64,000 nt of DNA from assembly GCA_948567375.1 (NCBI GenBank), contig OX419757.1, positions 70,253,836-70,317,835 on the forward strand, in the 5' to 3' direction. This document shows positions 44,309 through 57,131 of this stretch, one piece after another. A program made the translations under genes and the position numbers. The first letter of the stretch is position 1, and each line of letters starts with the position of its first letter. Under the pieces are notes generated by a model. It was given only the letters and a program-made list of their open reading frames with translations, had not been told where the DNA came from and ran no database searches. This DNA is from Lunularia cruciata (lineage: Eukaryota; Streptophyta; Marchantiopsida; Lunulariales; Lunulariaceae).

Positions 44309-47300
44309 TGTGGTACCCACATTTTTGTTTTTTTTTTTAAATTTGGAAGAAGTGTATAGAGAAGTCAAATTGCGCTTGTATGGCCAAAGAAGGCAAAGAA
44401 AAGTGTCCTCGGGATGAAACTCGAGGTAATGTGGCTTTGGGTCATAAGACGAGGTACTCGGAATTGCCTTGTCAGCATAAAACCCAAAGTGAGGAGTCTT
44501 CGTATCGGGGGTGCTCAACCTGAGGTGACGATAGTGTAACAACTTTCCTTCGGGGTGAGACATTCAAGAAGAGACCATTCAAAAACGGTGGTCACATGCG
44601 TGAAGGACACTTGACAATGACAGGAGCATGCAAGAGGTGTGATTTTTTGGTAGAATCTCAAATTGAGAAAAAACAAAGAAGGCGCGACTCTATAAGAATC
44701 AGGCTAAAGATGAAGCAATGACAAGCAATTTTCCCTCGTCATTAAGAAGTCATCTTGCAGGAGATCATGGGAAGGGAAGTAGAGTCAAAGATGCATTGGT
44801 GTGTAGAGGAGAATTTGAGAGAGCTAATCCGGGAATCAATAGGAAGAATAGTCCCCAGCCTAGAGTGGAAGAGAGAAAGATAGGAGGAGGGAAGAAGAAC
44901 TCCAAATTCATAGTGTGAAGTCATGCAATTTGGAGGTTAGATGTGATCTCAAGAATTGAAGTCTTGAGCAGACTTCGGATCATATTCTTGGCATGGAACT
45001 AGAATGTAAGCTTTCCAGGGTTCATGATTGAGATCATCAAGAGGGGATGTCTTGATGGCCCTGAGGAAGAGGCTCAATGGCGCCGAGGAAGAGGGGAAGA
45101 GAGGTAATCCAGCTCGCTGGATGGAGTTGGATTGGAGGTTAGTACTCAGAAGAGAAGCAAGCACAGAGCATGGTGCCACGTTCTTGGGGAAGGAAGAAGT
45201 AGCAAAAGAAACCCAAGAGGTGAGAGATGCTTTCTCTTGGAAGTGCACAAAGAATGGTTACAAAGTAGAGAGTTACAAGGATCTTGTCAAGTGAGTGATA
45301 GTGAGTGCTCTAATGGTGATCTTGGAGCTGGAGAGAACGACTTATGTGATGAAGCACCAAGCGGTGTTCTTCCATAAGATGTTTGCAAGAGAGCCAATTA
45401 ACTGGGCAAAGTGTTTTCATGGGAGAATGAGACAGATGGTGTGGAATTTGTGGATAAAATGCCTCCGCATTTACATTGTGCCATTTGCAGCTCATTTCTA
45501 TCTGGGGCTGAACTTGCTCAATGTGGCGGAGCGCAATAGGATGGTGTCACATCTCCAACCAGACTTAAGAAGAGATGTTGATGCAAAAGAGCAGCAATAC
45601 ATTCTTCAGATCAGGAGCAATGATGAGTACTACGTGCAGATGGAGAAGAGTGTGCAGTTGGACGTGAGTACTCCGAAGTTGAAGAAGAGGAGTTGAAAAC
45701 AAGGAGAAGGAGAAGACGTCAAGAAAGTAAGACCTTGGAAGACTAGAAGAGTAAACCCAAGGAAAGGTATGGTGGTAATCGCATCATTGGAGGAAGAATG
45801 GAAAGACAAAGCCAAGTGCAAGTCCGAAGACTCGGAAAGAGATGAAGAACCCGAGTTCACATTGCAAAATGGAGACACAAGTAGTGATAGCAATGATGGA
45901 GGGGAGATGACATTGGTACCCAAGGAAGAGAAAGCCATGATGGAGATGGAGGAGAAAGGTAACTCGAAGTTGGAAGACAAAAGGCCAGAGCAGGAAGAAA
46001 GGAAAGTTACCATTCAACAAGGAGTTTCTTCTAGGCAAAAGGCAAAGTGAGAAGTAGGGCTAAGTAAGGTAAGAGAAGAGGAGGATGGAAATTCGGGGAG
46101 TGAAGCATCCATTCCTATAAGATGACTATAGTTTAGAAGGTGAGTATCAAGAGAAGAAGAGGTGAAGAAGGAGCCAAGTCCGCAAGTCGAGGTAACCCCA
46201 AGTGAAGGAGTGGAGTATTTGTAGGAGGTTATGTGCCCATTATTAGTAAAGTTGGAGCACAAGAAGAAGGAGATGTAGTCAAAGTGTCCGGAGGTGAAGA
46301 TTGTGTTGCAGGTGTTAGCAAGATTAGAAGAAGAGAACTCGGAATTGAAGAAGAGTATAATCCAAGGTGAGGAGGAGAAGGAAGTACTACGAGTAGATGT
46401 AGTAGTACAGAATCAAGTGATTGAGAACTTGAGGAGAGAAGCAAGGAATAGAGAGGAACTAATAGAGAATGTCATAGCAAAGGAAAGACAAATTGTTGAA
46501 TATGAAATCTTGAAGCAGCAATTTGCTAATTCAAGACTAGAAATTATCCATGCTATGGCGAGAGTAGCAAAGAAAGAGCAAGAGCTCAATAGGGTGATGG
46601 AGAGTGTAGAGGAGAAGAAGCAGCTGTGGCAATGAGAGTTGACAGTGAGGTATAGAGAGGAAGAAAGGTTGAGAGAGTTACTTCACAATCAAGGGGATAA
46701 GATTGTGCTGAAAGAGAAGGAGAAGGAAGTTGTGAAAGCCGAGTTTGAAGCTGAATTGGCAATGTACAAAGAAGATTGGCTTGCAGATCGAGAATGGGAG
46801 AGGAAAATGAGATTGGTGCCATTAAGGGAGATTGTGATCAAGATGAATGCGATGCTGAGTATAGAGGCCAATGTGCACATTGAAGAGACAAGACGTTGAA
46901 GTTGAATTTGTTGGTGCAAGAGATGAGGAGGAGAAATGAAAAGGACAAAGACTTGAATGCCTTATTGATCAATCTAAGAACTCGTGTAGATAGGAAGATA
47001 TTGGAAGTAGAAGACAATATCACAATCAGATTAGACTTAGTCAAATAAGAGATAGATAAACTTTAGAAGGATGTTAGAGCAAAACCCAAAGTAGATGAAG
47101 TGGGAGTGAAGATATCTTTGGAGTTACCATTGGAGACATTAGAGAAGAGTAGGTCGGGAGATAAGGAGTTAGATAGATTACCCACTAGTGGAATTTCAGA
47201 TCAAGAAAGAGAACTATTAGATTTAGTAGAGGAAGTAGGAGTTATAACACCCGAGGACAGAGTAGTAGTGAGTGAAGTTACTTCGGGATCGGGGTTTGAA

Positions 47301-48124
47301 AGCCAAAGAAGAAGTAGACATCGGATTGAATTAGTAACAAAATTGAGATTTGAAGAGGCAGATATGAAGAGGTGCATTGTTATTTTGTATCTGCAGGTTA
47401 GAAGAGTTGTTAGGAAATGGTATTTTTTTGGATTGTCGTTTGCTTCACTATTTAAGAGTGGCATTTGCAAGAAATTGTTGTTCAATGCTCGTAATTTTTG
47501 AGAATAGATAAAGCAAAGTGTTGTGAAGTAGTGCTTGTCGCTTGAGCTTGATTCTAAGTATCAACTTTGTGTTTGTAATTGTGAGTGTGTGGAGAAATTT
47601 GAAGTGCAAGTCAGAGTGCTTGTTGGATGTTGGATTCTGTAACCTTGATCTTCATTCTATGTGTTTGATCCTGAGTGAAGTGCAATCGGAGCAATGCCTT
47701 GATAGATCTGAGAAGAATTGTAGTGTTGGTAGTATTTTGCATTTGTGAGTGCAGTGTAGTGTTGATGTGAAGCAATTTTGATCAAGGAAGTTGTGCCTTC
47801 AGTGGAGGCGTAGAATGCAATTCTGAGGCAAAGTCATTTTGCATTGAAGTGCCATTTTTGGGAGAGCATGAATCATCACAATCAAGATGTTTTGGAAAAA
47901 ATTGAAGGTGTTATGATTAAGGAGTGTGAATTCATGACAAGACTGAAAATTTATGCTTGTTACTCTCTTCTGGGTGTGGTTTCTACTTGAGAGATAAAAA
48001 ACCTCAAGAAGAACTACATTGTTATAGTTTGACTTTGTATTTGACCAATTCTGAATTGTATCTCTGCAGGAACAAACTTTACTTACCTAATTATCGCAAA
48101 AGTGATATTTGCCAGGTTTTCACA
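44309..48124 (+). repeat. 5' LTR of A2
   Basis: Runs from TGTGGTACCCACA to GTTTTCACA, 3816 bases, close to the A1 LTR in length. A TATAAGAA box is at 44691-44698. LTR-borne coding remnants lie at about 44718-45696 (N-terminal domain with the CFHGRMRQMVWNL block) and 45769-47334 (acidic and coiled-coil part). The final 800 bases hold no gene. The diverged primer site follows at about 48130-48152. Confidence 0.88.
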
Positions 48125-48212
48125 TGATTTTGAGTGCTACTACCAGGGATACAAATCTTAGAAGTGGAAGAATACAAAGCCAAATTCAAAATTGGGTATC
48201 AAAGCAATATGA

Positions 48213-51200
48213 ATGTCTGCATCCAGAGAACAACGGGAAGAGAGAGTTCAAAGACAAGCATTGCATTGTGAAGAAGACGAATGTTTGAAGATCCAAGCCA
48301 CTTTTGACAAAACTGAACAAGAGGCGTTGGACTTTCAACTCCTTCATGAAGTGCAAGAAGCCCTGCAAGAACTTGACCAAAAGAAACGCAAAGGCGGTTG
48401 GCCAGGCTACTTTGCATCCCCCTCTTCCAAGAAGAAGAAAGACTCAAGCGGCCAAACATATTCATTACGGTCTGGTACACCTACTTCCCCTAGAGTTGTA
48501 AAGGAAGTTGCATCCCTAGAGTTGTAAAGAAATTTGTTTGAGAAAAGACAGCACGGACATTGACGGAAGAAGAGTGTCAACATCTTTACGAACGATTCCT
48601 TGATTGTCTCAAAGGAATTTTGAAGAACACATTGAAGATGTTGAGCATGATTCTTCCACTCGGGTTGAAGTTGACACCCTTAGAGAAGAAATTTTCAAAG
48701 AAGACCCTACCTTGAATTTGACAAATTGGAACCCCTGGGCTGTCAACATGTCGTCAATACCAGCCAGCTCCTCGGTTCTGTCAAGTTCAAACTTACCTAG
48801 CCAATCCCATCAAATCAAATGATGACTTCACTAGTTGTCACCCGACACGCCTATCAAAGTACAAGGGGACAAAACAAGACAAAGACCCCAATGAATTCAT
48901 CAAAGAATTCAAAGTCATCTCCTTTGCTAACAAGGAGCATGACTTGGTGGATCGACTGCAAATTTTCCCAAGTCTGCTCAAAAAAAAAGCTCAGAGCTGG
49001 TACACCCATGTAACTCAAAAGGGGTTTGTACTGGCGGACTAGGCTGACTTGAGAAACAATTTCCTGGAATGATTCCAAGAAGTTGATTATGACACAAGTG
49101 TCTTTGCGGCACTCAATGATTTAGACCGTGGCAAGAAGGAGAAGTTGAGAGACTACTCTAAGAGGTTCATGGCGCTCTTGAACTGAGTCCCAAAGCAATC
49201 GGGTGTGGTGGGTCACTCTAATGCCCAAGCCATTACTTGGTTCCTAGGAGGACTTTCACCAGAGATTTGGATCTTTGCGAGGGAGAGGAATGTAACTTCC
49301 CTCAACAAGGTACTCAAACATGTTGCCCGCTACGAGGCGGCTCACTCTCACTCTCACTCATCAAAGAAACTGGGAGAAGAAAGGCAAGAAGCCCTGAAAG
49401 AGAGCTTCTTGCAATACATCTCCTTCTCTGGAGGAATCCTCCATGTCTTCAAGCTCTTCTTTGGAATCCAAAGAAGAATCAAAGCCAACACAAGTATGAA
49501 GATGTGGGGGTAAGAAACTAGTGACCACCCCAGCAAAGAGTGTACATAAGGCTGATACTAAGTTGGACGCCCTCATCAAGGAGTTTTTGAATTTTAAGAT
49601 CTAAATGATTGGGGCTAAGGATAGAAGGAAGGCCCCAGCATTTGGCAGATCCAACGTATGGTGCACCGCATGTGTCAAGTCAGGCCATGCAAACACGGAA
49701 TGCAATACTCGTAATGCATTCCCGGTGCAGCAGATTGATTGGGTTCCGGGATGGAATTAGGAAGAGGAAGAAGAGGTGGTGTACCAAACACAAGAGGTAC
49801 AACCTCGGCAAACACATTGTATCAAGGTCCGAGGTACGGACCAAGGGAGTATAACCCCAATGCTCCTCCATGGAGACCACAGATGAGCAACCAAAATTGA
49901 CCTCAGAATGTTGCACCCGGGGCATGTTACAATTGTGGCTCAATGGGACATTGGTCTCCAAACTATCTGGAGCCAAGAAGGCAAATCGGGTACGTTTAGA
50001 ATCATATGGGCAACCAATGCCCTCACCCACCAAACCCAAAGCCGCCTATAAAGTATGTATAGACCCCGGCTGAGCATGCAGTGCTTCAGTCAAAGGGTGA
50101 TACCACTAAAAATTGTATAACACTTGAGGAGGAGAGACCTCAGGAAGGGAGTCTGCCCTCGGAGGGAGAATGGCCAGACCTTGAAATTTTGAAAGTTGAG
50201 ACATGCACAAGTAAGAAGAAGCATGATCCCAAAGAGCTTAGTATGACCTCGTCATCTTCCAGAAAGGCAAAGAGACTACGCCCAAAAGCAATCCTTTCTG
50301 CCAAGGAGGAAAAGATCCTTGCTAAAGCCAAAGCTAAAGCCTTATAGAAAGAACTCAAGGAAGCAATACTCAGAAATCAGGAAATGAGTTTGGAGGAGGA
50401 GATGAAGACAAAGCCTCCAGTTTTTCTAGCAGACATCCGATCCGAAGTAAAGAGTCTGATCCAAACCAAGGTGGGCCAACCCGAGGAACCTCGGGTCAAG
50501 ACCACTAGCAATCACGTTACCATTTTGAAACATCCCAAAGTCAAAATCAAACATGGAGAGACTTTGAACCCGAAGCCAAAGGCAAAGACGGTCAAATTAG
50601 GAGGAGTACCCCAATATGACATTGTAGCAGATTTGGCAGCCACAAATGCCAACGTCACATTTGAGCAATTGTGGGAAGACAACAAGTTGTACAAGAGGTT
50701 GCTGAATTTGGCCCTCAAGAAAGTAAGGTCAATGTCAAAGAAAGACCTGCCCGCTATATATCATATTGAGCAAGAAGATCTGGGATCTTTTGAGGGCAAC
50801 ATAGAGATTGCAAGGTGCATGATCATATCGATACCCATTGATTTGGGTTCCGGTGTGAATGTCATGACCAAAGATACTGCAAATCGTCTGGGGTATCATA
50901 CGTTTGAGCCAACACCCCGAGTCTTGAAATTTGCATACCAAACCAGGAGACGGTCCTTGGGCATGCTATCAAACATTACCACAATCATTGGAAGGTGCCC
51001 TTCAAGTTGAACTACATTGTGTTGCGACTAGTGACCAAGACTAGTTACCCTAGTTGTTGATCGGAAGACCCTGGTTGCCCAAGTTGTGGTGGATTAGCAC
51101 CAGCAGAAGCTACGGTTCAAGGACATTTGTCCGGAGACCAGAAGCTGGTGACTGTGAGTTGAATGAAGGTTCCCCATCTTGGAGAAACTAGTTGTCAGAA

Positions 51201-51420
51201 GACAAGGACAAATCCAAAGACAAAGTCCAAGTAAATTACTTGGAATGCTATGAGGTGGATGTCAAAGATGAAGATCCATATGACCTCACCTCGGGTGAAC
51301 CTGACTTGGAGGAAGGAGGTTTGATGGCAGCTCGCCTTGGGTTAAGCCAAGTAAGCCACGTTGAAGGAGTCATCAACCCCGATGACTGTCAAGATGTTGT
51401 TTTGACTAAAAGGAAAATTT
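48213..51420 (+). pseudogene. A2 gag and protease remnants
   Basis: Matches A1 4350-7600. The gag start MSASREQREERVQRQ, the zinc-knuckle zone (about 49650-49960), the lysine-rich linker (about 50200-50350) and the protease area (GVNVMTKDTANRLGYHTFEP near 50855-50915) are recognisable. Fossil. Confidence 0.75.
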
Positions 51421-51489
51421 AAAACTTTTTGAAGATAGTCACTTTGGAGGAGTTGGCAAGATACATTGCCCTGTTTATAGAATTCTAGG

Positions 51490-53606
51490 ATGTATTTGCC
51501 TGGTCTATTGATTGTACATTTGGATTACCCTCACCAAACTTTTGAAAGGTGTCATTTTGCCGGTTTTTCATTACACCCGGAGAAATGCTTCTTTGTAATG
51601 AAGGAGGGAATTCTTCTGGAGCATCGGGTGTCAAGCCAAGGTATTGAAGTTGATGTCGAGAAGGTTAAAGTGATCTCAACTTTGGAATCCCCAAAGAACA
51701 TCCGAGAGCTGAGAGCCTTCTTGGGACATGTTGGATACTACAGACGCTTTGTTTCAAACTATGCGGTGCTTGCTGCACCCCTTACAAAGCTTTTGAAGAA
51801 AGCCGAAGACTGCCTGTGGGAAGCAGATCAAGAAGAAGCTTTCCAAGTGTTGAAGAAGAAACTAGTTGAAGCACCAATTATGAGGGCCCCAAATTGCGAC
51901 ATTCCCTTTTCATGTATATGTGGACACTTTGTCCATGGCAATCGGAGTTGTCTTAAGTCAGAAAGACAAAAAGAAGAAGGACTACCCGGTATATTATGCC
52001 AACCAAAAACTTTCAATTTCTGAAAATAACTATTTCACGACTGAAAGAGAAGCACTCGGAATGGTGTATGCCTGCAAGAAATTTTACCACTACCTGTTGG
52101 GATACGAGTTTGTCTTCTATGTCGACCATTGCGCATTGCAACATTTGGTCAAGAAGGCAGATTTGTTTGGGCAAATTGCAAGATGGATCTTGTTGTTACA
52201 AGAATTCACATATACTGTACAAGTAAGGAAGGGAGCTTTGCATTTGAATGCAAACTTCCTGTCCAGGTTAGAAACTCAAGACCAAGAATGGGAAATTGAC
52301 AATCGGTTCCTTGATGAAGAGTTATATCAATTAATAGCAATGCAAAGTACAAGGTATGCAGCCAAATATCATTATCTGCATACTCTCTATTGGCCGGAAG
52401 GACTGGACCCGGAGCAGAGGGCAGTCTTTCTCAGGAAAATGGAAAATGTTGCTAAAACACAACATTTTATTCAAGATGGGAGAAGACAAAGTACTTTGGT
52501 GATGCTTGGAGTCATACGAAGTCGGAGGCATAATCGAGTCTTTACACTCCAAAGCATCGAGAGGACACTATGCTCTGAAGAATATTGTAAAGAAGATTCT
52601 TTCCTTGGGGTATTGGTGGCCTACGATGTACAAAGACACGCATGGTCATATCGGAAGTTGTGATGCTTGTCAGAGAACGAGGAAGCCCACAACTACTTCT
52701 CAATGGCCTTTGAGACCAATTTTGCCATTGGCCCCATTTGAGAAATGGGGAATTGATTTTGTGGGTCCCATTCAACTAGTGACCCAAGTCACAAGGAAGA
52801 GATACATTTTGGTTTGCACTGACTATGCTACCAAGATGGTTGAAGCTGAAGCAACTCGCAGAGATGATGCCGAAATTGTGGGGGAATTTTTCTTTTGAAA
52901 CATCATCTCCCGATATGGGTGTCCTCTAGAATTGGTCAGTGATAGAGGGACACATTTTTTGAACTCTGTGATGGAGGCATTAACCAAGTACTTCCAGATT
53001 AAACATCGGAAGACGACTCTTTATAACCCAAAAGCAAATGGCTTAACGGAAAAGGCAAATGGGTTACTTTGCAAAATTTTGAACAAGGTGACTATCAATT
53101 GTGCCTATGATTGGGATACAAAATTACCAGCCGCATTGTGGGCATAAAGAACGGTAGAAAAGATCACAACCAAACAAACTCCATACTTCTTGACATACGG
53201 CTTGCATCCTATACTACCAATTAAATTTGAAGTACCGACATATCGGATTCTTTGCGAAGAACGATTGTTGGAGGAAGAAAGCCAAGATCTTTGGATCCAT
53301 CAACTAATGTGGTTAGAAGAGAAAAGAGATGATGCAATGCAAACCACAAGAGAAGTATAAAAGTAGAGGAAAGTCAGGCACGATAAGCATATCAAGCCTA
53401 TGGTTGTGCATGAAGGAGATTTGGTTTTATTATACAACAATTGCCGAATATTTTTCCCAAGCAAGCTGCATTTGAGATGGATAGGGCCTTATCAAGTTCA
53501 TCATCTTTACAAAAATGGGTCCATTCAACTTGCAGACCTAGAAAGCAACCCTTTTGCCACTCGAGTAAACGGGTGGAGAGTTTGGAGATATTGGACCATA
53601 GACTAG
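51490..53606 (+). pseudogene. A2 pol remnants
   Basis: RT C-terminal part (FLGHVGYYRRFVSNYAVLAA near 51718-51780), RNase H (TEREALGMVYACKKF near 52042-52086), and integrase zinc finger and core (YWWPTMYKDTHGHI near 52612; GIDFVGPI; LVSDRGTHF near 52935) match A1. An integrase tail block HEGDLVLLYNN is near 53408. The polypurine region is at about 53650. Confidence 0.75.
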
Positions 53607-53659
53607 GAAGTCTCTAAGACACCAGAAGTCTATGTTCACGGGGATGCTCATATTTGAGG

Positions 53660-56600
53660 GAGTCAGGAGTACGGAGTAAGGAGTCTTTGTATTGGGGGTG
53701 CTCAACCCGAGGTAAGGAGTGTTTGTATTGGGGATGCTCAACCCGAGGTGAGGACAATGTAAAAACTTTCCTTTGGAGTGAGATATTCCAGAAGGGACCG
53801 TTCAAAAATGGCACTCATACGCGTGAAGGACACTTGACAGTGAAAGGAGCATGCAGGAGGTGTGATTTTTTTGTAGAATCTCAAATTGAAGAAAGACAAA
53901 GAAGGCGTGACTCTATAAGAATCAGGCTAAAGACAAAGCGATGACAAGCAATTTTCCCTCGCTGTTAAGAAGTCATCCTATAGGGATCGTGGGAAGGGAA
54001 GTAGAGTTGAAGACGCGTTGTGTATAGAGGAGAATTTGAGAGAGCTAATCCGGGAATCAGTAGGAAGAATAGTCCCCAGCCCAAAGTGGAAGAAAGAAAG
54101 ATGGGAGGAGGGAAGAAGAACTCTAAATTTGCAATGAGAAATCATGCGATTTGGAGGTTAGATATTATCGCAAGAATTGAAGTCTTGAGTAGACTTTGGA
54201 TCATATTCTTGGCATGGAACTAGAATGTAGCTTTCCAAGGTTCATGATTGAGATCATCTAGAGGAGATGTCTCAATGGCCCCGAGGATGAGGGGAAGAGA
54301 GGTAATCCGGCTCGCTGGACGGAGTCGAATTGGAGGTTAGTACTTGGAAGAGAAGCAGGCATGGAGCATGGTGCCACGTTCTTGGGGAAGGGAGAAGTAG
54401 CAGCAAAAACCCAGGAGGTGAGAGATGCTTTCTCTTGTAAGTGCACAAAGAATGGTTACAAAGTAGAGAGTTACAAGGATCCTGTCAAGCGATGGATTGT
54501 GAGTGCTCTAATGGCCATCTTGAAGCTAGAGAGAACAACATGTGATGAAGCACCAAGTGGTGTTCTTCCACAAGATGTTTGCAGGAGAGCCAATTTACTG
54601 GGTGAAGTGTTTTCATGGGAGAACAAGATAGATGGTGTGGAATTTTTGGATAAAACACCTCCGCATTACATTGTGCCATTTGCAGCTCATTTCTATCTGG
54701 GGCTTAACTTGCTCAATGCAGCGGAGCACAATAGGATGGTGTCGCATTTCCATCTCAACTTCAGAAGAGATGTTGACGCGGAGGAGCAGTTATACATTCT
54801 TCAAATCAGGAGCAGTGATGAGTACTACACACAGATGGGGAAGAGTGTGCAATTGGATGTGAGTACTCCAAAGTCAAAGAAGAGGAGTTGACAAGGAGAA
54901 GGAGAAGACGTCAAGAAAAGTAAGACCTCAGAAGACTAGAAGAGTAAACCCAAGGAAAGGTATGGTGGTAATCGCATCATCGGAGGAAGAATCAGAAGGC
55001 AAAGCGGAGTGCAAGTCTGAAAACTTGGAAAGAGATGAAGAACCCGAGTTCACACTGCAAAGTGGAGACACAAGTAGCAATAGCAACGATGGATGGGAGA
55101 TGACATCGGTACTCAAGGAAGAGAAAGCCAGATGGAGATGGAGGAGGAAGGTAACTTGAAGTTGGAAGACAAAGTGCCAGAGCAAGAAAAAAGGAAAGTT
55201 ACCATTCAACAAGGAGTTTGTTCCAGGCAAAGGCAAAGTGTGAAGTAGGGCCAAGTAAGGTAAGAGAAAAGGAGGATGGAAGTTCAGGGAGTGAAGCATC
55301 CATTCCTTTAAGACAACTGCAGTTTAGAAGGCAAGTATCGAGAGAAGAAGAGGTGAAGAAGGAGCCAAGTCCGCAAGTCGAGGTAACCATGAGTGAAGGA
55401 GTGGAGTATTTGCGGGAGGTTGTGTGCCTATTATTAGTAAAGTTGGAGCACAAGAAGAAGGAGATGTAGTCAAAGTGTCTGGAGGTGAAGACTGTGTTGC
55501 AGGTGTTAGCAAGATTAGAAGAAGAGAACTTGGAATTGAAGAAGAGTAGAATCTGAGGTGAGGAGGAGAAGGAAGTACTAGGAGTAGATGCAGTAGTACA
55601 GAATCAAGTGATTGAGAACTTGAGGAGAGAAGCAAGGAATAGAGAGGAGCTGATAGAGTAGAATGTCATAGCAGAGGAAAGACAAATTGCTGAATATGAA
55701 ATCTTGAAGTAGCAGTTTGCTGATTTGAGTTTGCTGAAATTATCCATGCTATGGCGAGAGTAGCGGAGAAAGAGCTCAAGAGGGTGATGGAGAGTGTAGA
55801 GGAGAAGAAGCGGCTGTGGCAACGAGAGTTGACAGTGAGGTATAGAGAGGAAAAATGTTGAGAGAGTTACTTTGCAATCAGGAGGAAAAGATTGTGCAGA
55901 AAGAGAAGGAGAAGGAAGCTATGAAAGCCGAGTTCAAAGCAGAATTGGCAATGTACAAAGAAGATTGGCTTGCAGTTCTAGAACAAGAGAGGAAAATGAG
56001 ATTGGCGCCATTAAGGGAGATCATGATCAAGATGAATTCAATGCTGAGTACAAAGGCCAGTGTGTGCATTGAAGAGACAAGACTACATGAGTTGAAGTTG
56101 TTGGTGCAGGAGACGAGGAGGAGAAATGCGAAGGACAAAGACTTGAATGCCTTACTGATCAATCTAAGAACTTGTGTAGATAGGAAGATATTGGAAGTAG
56201 AAGACAATATCACAATCAGATTAGACTTAGTCAAATTAGAGATAGATAAAATTCTGAAAGATGTTAGAGCAAAACCCGAAGTAGTTGAAGTGGGAGTGTA
56301 GATGTCTTTGGAGTTCCCATTGGAAACATTAGAGAAGAGTGGGTTGGGAGATAAGGAGTTAGATAGATTACCCACTAGTGGAATTTCAGATCAGGAAAGA
56401 GAACTATTAGATTTAGTAGAGGAAGTAGGAGTTATGAAACCCGAGGACAGAGTAGTAGTGAGTGAAGTTACTTCGGGATCGGGTTTGAAAGCCAAAGAAG
56501 AAGTAGACATCGGATTGGATTAGTAATAGAATTGAGATTTGAAGAGGCAGATATGAAGAGGTGCATTGTTATTTTGGATCTGCAAGTTAAAATAGTTGTT

Positions 56601-57131
56601 AGGAAAAAATATTTTTGTTAGAATTGTCGTTTGCTTCACTATTTAAGAGTGGCATTTTCAAGAAATTGTTGTTCAATGCTCATAATTTCTAGGAATAGAT
56701 AATGCCTTGATAGATCCGAGAGGAATTGTATTGTTGGTAGTATTCTGCATTTGTGAGTGTAGCACAATGTTGATGTGAAGCAATTTTGATCAAGAAAGTT
56801 TGCTTTTAGTGGAAGGGTAGAATGCAATTCTGAGGTGAAGGTATTTTGTAGTGAAGTGTTGTTTTCGGGAGAGCCTGAATCATCACAATTAAGATTGTTT
56901 GGAAAGAATTGAAGGTGTTGTGATTAAGGAGTGTGAATTTGTGACAAGAATGTAAATCAATGCTTGTTACTCTCTTCTAGGTGTGGTTTCTACTTGAGAG
57001 ATTAAAGAACTCAAGAAGAACTACATTGTTATTGTTTGACTTCGTATTTGACCAATTCTGAATCGTATCTCTGCGAGAACAAACGTTACTTACCTGATTA
57101 CCACAAAAGTGATACTTGCCGGGTTGTCACA
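53660..57131 (+). repeat. 3' LTR of A2
   Basis: Matches the A2 5' LTR over most of its length and ends GGGTTGTCACA at the target duplication. The outer start differs from the 5' LTR and includes a local repeat of a block near GTATTGGGGGTGCTCAACCCGAGG. LTR coding remnants lie at 54020-54891 and 54962-56523. Confidence 0.85.

Larger units (their letters stand above)
44309..57131 (+). mobile_element. A2: long-LTR Ty3 element, family A
   Basis: Both LTRs are present, with coding parts between them. The element is bounded by a 5-base target duplication, AAGAA (44304-44308) and AAGGA (57132-57136), one mismatch, and the family C leader resumes directly on the far side. It is more decayed than A1, with well over fifteen breaks and a shorter pol region. 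The two LTRs differ by roughly 10 percent by eye, so it is older than A1 on that crude measure. Confidence 0.9.
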